From: an uncultured Ectothiorhodospiraceae bacterium
GTDB taxonomy: Bacteria; Pseudomonadota; Gammaproteobacteria; UBA6429; Thiohalophilaceae
DNA length: 5,006 bases
Assembly: GCA_947259425.1 (NCBI GenBank)
Contig: CAMYMO010000048.1
Span: 1-5,006, forward strand
Reading direction: 5' to 3'
The first letter of the stretch is position 1, and every line of letters starts with the position of its first letter. A program made the translations under genes and the position numbers. Of this stretch, positions 1 through 5,006 are shown piece by piece. The notes under the pieces were generated by a model. It was not told the DNA's origin. It saw only the letters and a program-made list of their open reading frames with translations, and ran no database searches.

Positions 1-656
1 GTTTTATCGTGAATATGCATGCGGTATTCAACAAAATCAGCTTTATCAGCAAAATGCAGGAAGGGGTTGCCGTCAATTTCTGCGCCAATGGTTGAGGTAG
101 GGGTTACCGAATAGTTATGTCCAGGCAGGATTTGGGTTTCTTTTGGCATGTTTCGTGCGATACGTTGCAAAGTCTCGTGCATGATCTCCGGATCACCGCC
201 ACTGAGATCACAACGCCCGCAACCAAACACGAACATGGTATCCCCGGTAATCAGATCATTACCAAGTTGATAACACGCCGAGCCAGGTGTATGTCCAGGT
301 GTGTGTAATAGTTTGATTTCGGTATCACCTAAGCGGATGAGGTCACCGCCATGATGGAGTGCAGCGGGGGCTAGCTCTTTTCCCCAGAAGTCGGCCTCGG
401 CCTTGGCTAAATGCAGTTGGGCGTCATAGTGTTCCAATACTTGTTCAATCCCATTAATGTGGTCATGATGAGAATGTGTGAGCAGGATATCGGTGATAAT
501 CACATCAGACTTGCGGGCCTGTTCAAGAATGGTCGGGACGTCCCAGGCCGGATCGACCACCGCCGCTCGATTGGTTTTTAAATCTTTTATCAGATAGACA
601 AAATTTTCCATCGGACCCAGTTCCATGGTCTCAATCTGATAACTTTGTTCGGTCAT
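1..656 (-). CDS. MBL-fold metallo-hydrolase, glyoxalase II-like (C-terminus cut by window edge)
   Basis: The minus strand reads open from an ATG at 656 to the window edge, giving 218 codons and no stop. The protein has the metal-binding set of the metallo-beta-lactamase fold: HSHHDH at residues 61-66 (HxHxDH: H61, H63, D65, H66), H122 in HTPGHTPGS, D139 in TGDT, and H180 in LPGHNY. This pattern is shared by hydroxyacylglutathione hydrolases (glyoxalase II), YcbL-like enzymes and ETHE1-type persulfide dioxygenases. The GCGRCD stretch at 145-150 resembles the GCGR segment of those groups. The last visible residues (NPFL near 197, then a phenylalanine/valine-rich helix) look like the family's usual end, so probably only a short tail is missing. 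It has no signal peptide and should be cytosolic. The substrate cannot be decided from sequence. A GTG at 668, four codons upstream and in frame, is an alternative start; neither start has a strong ribosome binding site. Confidence 0.9.
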   Translation of the reverse strand, partial: MTEQSYQIETMELGPMENFVYLIKDLKTNRAAVVDPAWDVPTILEQARKSDVIITDILLTHSHHDHINGIEQVLEHYDAQLHLAKAEADFWGKELAPAALHHGGDLIRLGDTEIKLLHTPGHTPGSACYQLGNDLITGDTMFVFGCGRCDLSGGDPEIMHETLQRIARNMPKETQILPGHNYSVTPTSTIGAEIDGNPFLHFADKADFVEYRMHIHDK

Positions 657-715
657 AGCAACATCCACAATATCTTTAATCCGGTCGAGTTACTATTTTA
701 ACCTAACCTCGGTAA

Positions 716-745
716 TTGGCTAGTGATAAACTAGCGGTTTATAAC
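716..745 (+). promoter_or_regulatory. Candidate sigma70-type promoter for tpm with palindromic spacer
   Basis: TTGGCT at 716-721 (four of six matches to TTGACA) and TATAAC at 740-745 (five of six matches to TATAAT) are 18 bases apart and face tpm. They would start transcription near 752, leaving a leader of only about a dozen bases. A perfect inverted repeat, GCTAGT-gataa-ACTAGC at 719-735, lies almost entirely between the two boxes, where a repressor or spacer-distorting activator could bind. The match is by eye and the regulator is unknown. Confidence 0.4.
719..735. repeat. Perfect 6-bp inverted repeat, operator-like
   Basis: GCTAGT (719-724) and ACTAGC (730-735) are exact reverse complements around a 5-base centre, gataa. 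The repeat sits in the intergenic region shared by the leftward hydrolase gene and tpm, so a protein bound there could affect both. It has no T-tract, which argues against a terminator. Confidence 0.55.
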
Positions 746-764
746 AAACAAGAGAAAAGTTGGC

Positions 765-1430
765 ATGAAACCGGAATTTTGGTTACAACGTTGGGAAGAG
801 AATAAGATTGGTTTTCATCTTGATGAGGTCAATCCTCACTTAGATAAACATTGGATAAAATTAGGTATTGGTCCTGGTTTTCGTGTCTTTGTGCCATTAT
901 GCGGCAAGAGTGTCGACTTGCGTTGGTTGGCCGAACAGGGAAACTTTGTCGAGGCGGTTGAATTATCCGAAGCCGCAATTCAACAATTTTTTACTGAACA
1001 GGAAATAGACTATCAACGCCAGCAACATGGGGAGTGGATTGTTTATCAATCCGATCAGATTCGTATCTGGTGTGGTGATTTTTTTCAGCTGACGGCTGAA
1101 CAACTCGGTCCAATTGACGCCGTCTATGACAGAGCGGCATTGATAGCCTTACCTTCTGAATTACGTCGCGATTATGTGAACCATCTGGTCAATTTAGTCG
1201 GTCCGGTACCGCAATTATTGGTGACATTGGATTATCCACAGCAACAAATGGCCGGTCCGCCGTTTTCCGTAGCAAAAGATGAAGTGCTGAATCTTTACCA
1301 GGATCATATCGATATTGATAAAATATTAACCATTCAAACGGATGTTTTGCCCGAACATGGCCATTTTGCCGATCGAGGCTTGACCTCACTATTTGAATGC
1401 GTGTATTTAATGCAAGTATTGAAAAAATAA
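765..1430 (+). CDS. tpm: Thiopurine S-methyltransferase (TPMT family)
   Basis: This 221-residue protein matches bacterial TPMT end to end, at the family's usual length of about 215-220. It transfers a methyl group from S-adenosylmethionine to thiopurines; bacterial homologues in Pseudomonas are also linked to methylation of selenium and tellurium compounds and to tellurite resistance. The N-terminus, beginning MKPEFWLQRWEENKIGFH, is diagnostic. The SAM-binding fold shows VPLCGKSVDL at 43-52 and the acidic strand end VELSE at 65-69, followed by CGDFF (103-107), YDRAALIALP (121-130) and a LDY...AGPPFSV stretch (155-169) typical of the family. It has no signal peptide, so it is cytosolic. The ATG at 765 fits the conserved N-terminus and follows an AAGAG-like ribosome binding site at 750-754. 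It is transcribed away from the hydrolase and may be co-transcribed with the transglycosylase 33 bases downstream. Confidence 0.95.
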   Translation: MKPEFWLQRWEENKIGFHLDEVNPHLDKHWIKLGIGPGFRVFVPLCGKSVDLRWLAEQGNFVEAVELSEAAIQQFFTEQEIDYQRQQHGEWIVYQSDQIRIWCGDFFQLTAEQLGPIDAVYDRAALIALPSELRRDYVNHLVNLVGPVPQLLVTLDYPQQQMAGPPFSVAKDEVLNLYQDHIDIDKILTIQTDVLPEHGHFADRGLTSLFECVYLMQVLKK

Positions 1431-1463
1431 GGCATTGATCACACTTTTAAACTCTTAACTAAA

Positions 1464-2132
1464 ATGACCGATATAAAAATACAACAACTAGCATTTGGGG
1501 TTACTACTTTGGCACGCGCACACTATCAAATCGGTATGGCCTTGTTTGTATTGCTAATGTTCCTTTGGGCGCAGAATGCAATGGCGGCAAAGTTCTTTGT
1601 TTATCAGCTACCCGATGGTTCTCGGGTGATCAGTGATCGACCGATATACAAAAAGACCCACAAGCTGATTACCAAACGGCGTAAGGCTGAGGGTACCGGT
1701 CAGATCGTTTCCAAGCGCTATAAAAAACGTCCTGCACCATTAGCAAAATGGGATGGCTTGATCCATGAAGTGTCACAACGGCATAGTGTCGATGTGGCGT
1801 TGGTCAAAGCGGTGATTCACACCGAATCGTATTTTAATCATAAGGCCAAATCGCATGCTGGTGCGCAGGGGTTGATGCAACTCATGCCCAAGACTGCAGC
1901 AAAATATGGCGTATATAACTCTTATGATCCGACCGCCAACGTCGAGGCCGGGGTAAAGCATCTACGTTACTTGTTAAAAAAATATCCGAAAAATATTAAA
2001 CATGCACTGGCCGCGTATAATGCTGGCGAAGGTGCGGTTTATTATTACAATGGGATTCCGCCCTATAAAGAAACTCGCAACTATGTACGTAAGGTATTAA
2101 ATTATCGTGAGTTTTATCGTCAGGTTTACTAA
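1464..2132 (+). CDS. Exported lytic transglycosylase, SLT domain (start uncertain)
   Basis: The C-terminal part (about residues 95-218) is an SLT/GH23 lysozyme-like domain that cleaves the MurNAc-GlcNAc bond of peptidoglycan. The probable catalytic glutamate is E121 in VIHTESYFNHKA. It is followed by the family motifs GLMQLMP (136-142), NVEAGVKHLRYLL (159-171) and AYNAGEGAV (184-192). A hydrophobic stretch at about 25-41 ending NAMA-AK looks like a Sec signal peptide with cleavage after A41, so the enzyme should act in the periplasm. After it comes a short YQLPDGSRVISDRP segment resembling the DUF4124-like region seen before SLT domains in proteobacteria, then a strongly basic linker (about 63-95). 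The ATG at 1464 has no ribosome binding site and places 24 residues before the hydrophobic core. TTG at 1509 (GGGG at 1497-1500) or ATG at 1536 would give a more normal signal peptide. It is not clearly one of the named E. coli Mlt/Slt proteins. Confidence 0.9.
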   Translation: MTDIKIQQLAFGVTTLARAHYQIGMALFVLLMFLWAQNAMAAKFFVYQLPDGSRVISDRPIYKKTHKLITKRRKAEGTGQIVSKRYKKRPAPLAKWDGLIHEVSQRHSVDVALVKAVIHTESYFNHKAKSHAGAQGLMQLMPKTAAKYGVYNSYDPTANVEAGVKHLRYLLKKYPKNIKHALAAYNAGEGAVYYYNGIPPYKETRNYVRKVLNYREFYRQVY

Positions 2133-2196
2133 CAACCCGACAAACCAATTTAAATCTACGTAGTACTATTCTTGTTAGCTTGTATTCCTTGAGCTT

Positions 2197-2226
2197 TTGA
2201 TTTAATCGCCATGTTAGAATGATACT
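2197..2226 (+). promoter_or_regulatory. Weak candidate promoter for dinB
   Basis: TTGATT at 2197-2202 and GATACT at 2221-2226 are spaced 18 bases apart and point into dinB. Both boxes are imperfect, and a competing -10-like TAGAAT lies at 2215-2220 without a well-spaced -35. The -10 region falls inside the inverted repeat at 2217-2246. No CTGT-N8-ACAG LexA box is seen between 2133 and 2255. Confidence 0.25.
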
Positions 2227-2246
2227 TTGATTGAAAAGTATCGTTC
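2217..2246. repeat. 12-bp inverted repeat / hairpin just upstream of dinB
   Basis: GATACTTT (2221-2228) and AAAGTATC (2235-2242) are exact reverse complements around the 6-base loop gattga. The pairing extends outward through one T-G pair (2220/2243), then A-T, A-T and G-C to 2217 and 2246. The right arm ends nine bases before the dinB ATG. It could act as an operator overlapping a promoter or, if transcribed, as a leader hairpin next to the start codon. It is not followed by a T-run, so it does not look like a terminator. Confidence 0.6.
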
Positions 2247-2255
2247 CGGCACGCT

Positions 2256-3428
2256 ATGGCGCAAACTCGAAAAATCTTACACGTCGATATGGATGCCTTT
2301 TATGCCTCGGTTGAGGAGCGAGAGAATCCTGAGCTAAAAACGAAACCAGTGGTTGTCGGTGGCACCGCGGAAGGTCGTGGCGTGGTGTCGGCGGCAAACT
2401 ACATTGCGCGAAAGTTTGGCATTCACAGTGCGATGCCGATGATACAGGCTCAACGTCGATGTGCAGAGTTGGTTCGGTTACCTGGGCGAATAGATTTATA
2501 TGTGCAAGTATCACATCAGATTCGAGAAATTTTTTCTCGCTACACGCCGCTGATAGAACCTTTGTCATTAGATGAGGCCTTTTTAGATGTCAGCGCCTCT
2601 GAAAAATTATTTAGCAGCGCCGAGAACATCGCCCAAAAGATTAAAGATGATATTTTGCATGAACTGGAACTGGTGGCTTCCGTTGGATTGGCGCCCAGTA
2701 AATTCATCGCCAAGATAGCCTCGGATGTCAACAAACCCGATGGCATGGTGATCGTTGATCCTGAAGCTGTGCAGGCTTTTTTAGATCCATTACCTGTCAG
2801 TCGTATCTGGGGGGCGGGCAAGGTAACTGTCGCGGCCTTTGATCGAATGGGCATTCGCACGATCGGTCAGCTCCGTCGTCAGTCACAGGCCTGGTTGTTA
2901 TCACAATTTGGTCATTCAGGTGAACATTTATGGAAGCTGGCAAATGGTATTGATGATCGTGAGGTTAAAAGTGAAGGACAGAGTAAATCCATTTCCCACG
3001 AAACCACCTTTGCTATTGATATTGGTAATAAAGACATCCTGGAAGCCTGGTTATTACACTTAACTGAACAGGTGTCATGGCGTTTACGCAAACACGAGCT
3101 TAAAGGCAAAACCATAACCTTAAAGATTCGCCATCATGATTTTAAAACCATTACGCGTTCACAGAGTCTAAATCAGCCCACGGACAGTACTGACCAGATT
3201 TGGCAGACGGTTCGCAGCCTGTTTAATCAATATTGGAAAGGTAATGTCTCTATTAGATTAGTCGGAATGGGGGTTACGGGTTTGTATCGTCATGATCAAG
3301 TTATTGAACAAGGCGACTTGTTTGTGTCACCAACTAACACTAAGATTGATCAGATTGCGGATGACATCAATGCCCGCTTTGGTGCGATGACCTTACAACG
3401 AGGGCGGAGCAAGAACCGAAAGAGTTAA
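2256..3428 (+). CDS. dinB: DNA polymerase IV (Y-family, error-prone)
   Basis: This 390-residue protein is a full-length DinB (family usually about 350-400). It carries out translesion DNA synthesis in the cytosol and lacks proofreading. The palm begins with ILHVDMDAFYASVE, giving metal ligand D11 and a tyrosine (Y16) at the steric-gate position that excludes ribonucleotides. The second catalytic site is SLDEAFLDV with D106 and E107. Next come SVGLAPSKFIAKIASDVNKPDG (143-163, with the conserved Lys/Ala pattern), the thumb helix-hairpin-helix region around IWGAGKVT (184-191), and the little-finger domain from about 243. QGDLF at 352-356 matches the beta-clamp binding pentapeptide pattern, followed by the common tail INARFGAMTLQRGR. 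ATG 2256 is the only usable start: an in-frame TGA lies at 2232 and no GTG or TTG intervenes. Its ribosome binding site is very weak. It is probably transcribed separately from its neighbours. Confidence 0.97.
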   Translation: MAQTRKILHVDMDAFYASVEERENPELKTKPVVVGGTAEGRGVVSAANYIARKFGIHSAMPMIQAQRRCAELVRLPGRIDLYVQVSHQIREIFSRYTPLIEPLSLDEAFLDVSASEKLFSSAENIAQKIKDDILHELELVASVGLAPSKFIAKIASDVNKPDGMVIVDPEAVQAFLDPLPVSRIWGAGKVTVAAFDRMGIRTIGQLRRQSQAWLLSQFGHSGEHLWKLANGIDDREVKSEGQSKSISHETTFAIDIGNKDILEAWLLHLTEQVSWRLRKHELKGKTITLKIRHHDFKTITRSQSLNQPTDSTDQIWQTVRSLFNQYWKGNVSIRLVGMGVTGLYRHDQVIEQGDLFVSPTNTKIDQIADDINARFGAMTLQRGRSKNRKS

Positions 3429-3444
3429 TTCGGTGCTAATTTAT

Positions 3445-3556
3445 GTCATTCTCACGGGACACTATTCCCGCACCAATCGGGCAGAAACTCGGTGGGAATC
3501 CACAGGTTTATAACGCTAAGAATTTATTTCTGGATTCCCGCCTTCGCGGGAATGAC
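3445..3556. repeat. 112-bp palindromic repeat element (paired inverted GTCATTC units)
   Basis: The element begins GTCATTC (3445-3451) and ends GAATGAC (3550-3556), a perfect 7-bp terminal inverted repeat. The right unit, read on the minus strand, is a clean GTCATTCCCGCGAAGG then CGGGAATCCAG (3556-3530). The left unit is a degraded inverted copy that contains its own ATTCCCGCACC...GGTGGGAAT stem (3464-3499). GGGAATCC at 3494-3501 can also pair with GGATTCCC at 3532-3539 across the spacer. Sequences of this GTCATTCCCGC...GCGGGAATCC type are known as dispersed non-coding repeats in many proteobacteria. No clear target-site duplication flanks it, and there is no open reading frame inside. It fills most of the dinB-pepN gap and could affect mRNA ends there. 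Confidence 0.75.
3534..3553. repeat. Hairpin matching the dRS3 pattern ATTCCC-N8-GGGAAT
   Basis: ATTCCCGC (3534-3541) pairs perfectly with GCGGGAAT (3546-3553) around the 4-base loop cttc. The 20-base core fits the ATTCCC-N8-GGGAAT definition of Neisseria dRS3 repeats. This is the best-preserved hairpin of the larger element. No T-tract follows, so Rho-independent termination is not supported, although the stable stem could protect or end dinB transcripts. Confidence 0.7.
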
Positions 3557-3588
3557 GGCAGCCCACGAATGGCGGTAACTAGAATTTA

Positions 3589-3594
3589 CATAAT
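3589..3594 (+). promoter_or_regulatory. Possible -10 box for pepN
   Basis: CATAAT, five of six matches to TATAAT, lies 22 bases before the pepN start and would place a transcript start near 3601. No acceptable -35 hexamer is seen at 16-18 bases upstream, so the call is weak. Transcription from dinB through the repeat element is the alternative. Confidence 0.2.
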
Positions 3595-3604
3595 GTTTCA
3601 CAGT

Positions 3605-3609
3605 AAGGA
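3605..3609 (+). promoter_or_regulatory. pepN ribosome binding site
   Basis: AAGGA lies 7 bases before the ATG at 3617. It is the strongest Shine-Dalgarno sequence in the window and supports that start, together with an in-frame TAA at 3611-3613 that excludes anything further upstream. Confidence 0.75.
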
Positions 3610-3616
3610 TTAAGAG

Positions 3617-5006
3617 ATGGACTTAAACACTCACGATGGCGTCGAACAAACTCCCACGGCGATTTATTTAAAAGACTATACCCCGCCAGCCTATTTTATA
3701 AACGAGATAAAACTCGAGTTTGATCTCGCTGCGGAAAAAACCATTGTTATAAATGAGATGCAGGTGCGTCGGAATAGAGATTCAAACGCTGCAGCCGACT
3801 TTATTCTCGATGGTCAGTTAATGGATTTGATTTCAATAAATCTTGATGCAAACAAATTATCTCCAGCTGATTATACCGTTAACGATGAACAATTGATCAT
3901 TACGAATGTTCCTGAAAATTTTCATATACAAATCGTCACCGAAATACATCCTGCTAAAAATACCGCACTTGAAGGCTTATATGCATCAAGCAGTATGTTG
4001 TGTACACAATGTGAAGCTGAAGGCTTTCGACGAATCACCTATTTTCCGGACAGACCGGATGTAATGAGCCGTTATCAGGTTAAATTGGTGGCAGATAAAA
4101 AAACCTATCCGGTTTTATTATCCAATGGCAACTTAATTGATTCGGGTGATGTTCCGTCAAATGATCAAACTCAACGCCATTTTGCCGTTTGGGAAGACCC
4201 CAGTTTAAAACCGAGTTATCTTTTTGCGTTGGTGGCCGGAGATCTAGCACATATCGAAGATCATTTTACCACGATGTCTGGTCGTAAAGTCGTGTTACGG
4301 CTTTATACCGAAGCTGAGAATATTCATAAATGCGATCACGCGATGAACAGTTTAAAACAATCCATGTTATGGGATGAGCAGACCTATGGTCGTGAATATG
4401 ATCTGGATATCTATATGGTCGTCGCGGTGAATGATTTTAACATGGGCGCAATGGAGAATAAGGGGCTTAATATCTTTAATGCCTCCTGTGTCTTAGCCTC
4501 ACCTGAAACGGCGACCGATGACGATTACTATAAAATACAAAGTATTATTGGCCATGAATATTTTCATAACTGGTCGGGTAATCGGGTTACCTGTCGGGAT
4601 TGGTTCCAGTTAAGTTTAAAAGAAGGTTTTACCGTGTTCCGTGATCAGGAATTTTCTTCCGATTTAAATTCACGTGCGGTACAGCGCATCGATGATGTTA
4701 ATGTGTTACGTATTCACCAGTTTGCCGAAGACAGTAGCCCAATGGCTCATCCGGTGCGCCCGGATCACTTTATCGAGATCAGTAATTTTTATACCGTCAC
4801 GGTATATAACAAAGGTGCAGAAGTGGTACGCATGTTAAATAACCTGGTCGGCCGAGAAGGTTTTCGTAAAGCAACTGACTTATATTTCTCTCGCTTTGAT
4901 GGGCAGGCGGTTACCTGTGATGATTTTGTTGCCGCGATTGAGGAAGCAAATAATATTAATCTGGATCAGTTTAAAAACTGGTATAGCCAGGCGGGCACCC
5001 CTGAAC
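3617..5006 (+). CDS. pepN: Aminopeptidase N, M1 zinc metallopeptidase (N-terminal half, cut by window edge)
   Basis: The open frame runs 463 codons to the window edge, about half of the usual 870-890 residues. PepN removes N-terminal amino acids from peptides in the cytosol. The N-terminal beta domain contains CTQCEAEGFRRITYFPDRPDVMSRY (from residue 129), whose Gln131 and Glu133 correspond to the substrate-binding Q119 and E121 of E. coli PepN. The catalytic domain has the exopeptidase motif GAMEN at 277-281, the zinc site HEYFH at 313-317 with the third ligand E336 in SLKEGFTVFRDQEF, and Y397 in VYNKGAEV, matching the E. coli transition-state tyrosine Y381. All key residues visible are intact. 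The N-terminus is somewhat longer than in E. coli. The visible part has no signal peptide. The end of domain 2 and the C-terminal domains lie outside the window. Confidence 0.97.
   Translation, partial: MDLNTHDGVEQTPTAIYLKDYTPPAYFINEIKLEFDLAAEKTIVINEMQVRRNRDSNAAADFILDGQLMDLISINLDANKLSPADYTVNDEQLIITNVPENFHIQIVTEIHPAKNTALEGLYASSSMLCTQCEAEGFRRITYFPDRPDVMSRYQVKLVADKKTYPVLLSNGNLIDSGDVPSNDQTQRHFAVWEDPSLKPSYLFALVAGDLAHIEDHFTTMSGRKVVLRLYTEAENIHKCDHAMNSLKQSMLWDEQTYGREYDLDIYMVVAVNDFNMGAMENKGLNIFNASCVLASPETATDDDYYKIQSIIGHEYFHNWSGNRVTCRDWFQLSLKEGFTVFRDQEFSSDLNSRAVQRIDDVNVLRIHQFAEDSSPMAHPVRPDHFIEISNFYTVTVYNKGAEVVRMLNNLVGREGFRKATDLYFSRFDGQAVTCDDFVAAIEEANNINLDQFKNWYSQAGTPE

Noticed and set aside
117..308. 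Plus-strand open frame of 63 codons
   Set aside because: It lies antisense to the MBL-fold hydrolase, whose metal-binding motifs show that the minus strand is the coding one.
657..715. Leftward promoter for the MBL-fold hydrolase
   Set aside because: A TAAAAT -10-like box exists on the minus strand (700-695), but no acceptable -35 is present at normal spacing.
1189..1389. Minus-strand open frame of 66 codons inside tpm
   Set aside because: Antisense shadow of a well-conserved gene, with no recognisable domain or ribosome binding site.
1773..1961. Minus-strand open frame of 62 codons inside the transglycosylase gene
   Set aside because: Antisense shadow across the conserved SLT catalytic region.
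2156..2168. Overlapping short palindromes CTACGTAG and TAGTACTA
   Set aside because: Tested as a Xanthomonadales-type LexA site (TTAG-N6-TACTA); the TTAG half is absent. Two 8-base palindromes in an AT-rich gap can arise by chance.
2133..2216. Terminator after the transglycosylase gene
   Set aside because: No GC-rich hairpin followed by a T-run was found in this AT-rich stretch.
2254..3115. Several antisense and out-of-frame open frames across dinB
   Set aside because: All overlap the fully conserved dinB frame, and their translations show no family features.
3534..3560. Rho-independent terminator for dinB
   Set aside because: The hairpin is strong and GC-rich, but neither strand has a U-tract directly after it, and the sequence is better explained as a dispersed repeat.

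Overview
The window is an ordinary, gene-dense piece of a bacterial chromosome, most likely from a gammaproteobacterium. The bacterial-type thiopurine methyltransferase, the proteobacterial-style DNA polymerase IV and the PepN-type aminopeptidase all point that way, and base composition looks moderate, somewhat under 50% G+C by eye. The species assignment is inference only. No phage, plasmid, CRISPR, toxin-antitoxin or defence genes are visible, and I found no convincing new biological system.

Layout: bases 1-656 (minus strand) hold most of a metallo-beta-lactamase-fold hydrolase of the glyoxalase II-like superfamily, whose C-terminal end runs off the left edge. A 108-base divergent intergenic region follows, with a promoter-like sequence for the rightward gene and a perfect 6-bp inverted repeat in its spacer. 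Rightward genes are tpm (765-1430, thiopurine/SAM methyltransferase), a small exported lytic transglycosylase (1464-2132, or a shorter form starting at 1509 or 1536), dinB (2256-3428, DNA polymerase IV) and pepN (from 3617 to the right edge, the N-terminal half of aminopeptidase N).

The gaps are short. Only 33 bases separate tpm from the transglycosylase, so these two may share a transcript. The 123-base gap before dinB carries a 12-bp hairpin (one G-T pair) immediately upstream of the start codon and no recognisable gammaproteobacterial LexA box. The 188-base gap between dinB and pepN is mostly filled by a 112-bp palindromic repeat element (3445-3556). It is built from two inverted copies of a GTCATTC...GGGAATCC unit and has a core matching the ATTCCC-N8-GGGAAT pattern of Neisseria dRS3.

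The genes do not form an obvious pathway: small-molecule detoxification or housekeeping hydrolysis, methylation of thiol/metalloid compounds, peptidoglycan turnover, translesion synthesis and peptide degradation. The points most worth a second look are non-coding: the repeat element, the dinB leader hairpin and the tpm promoter palindrome.
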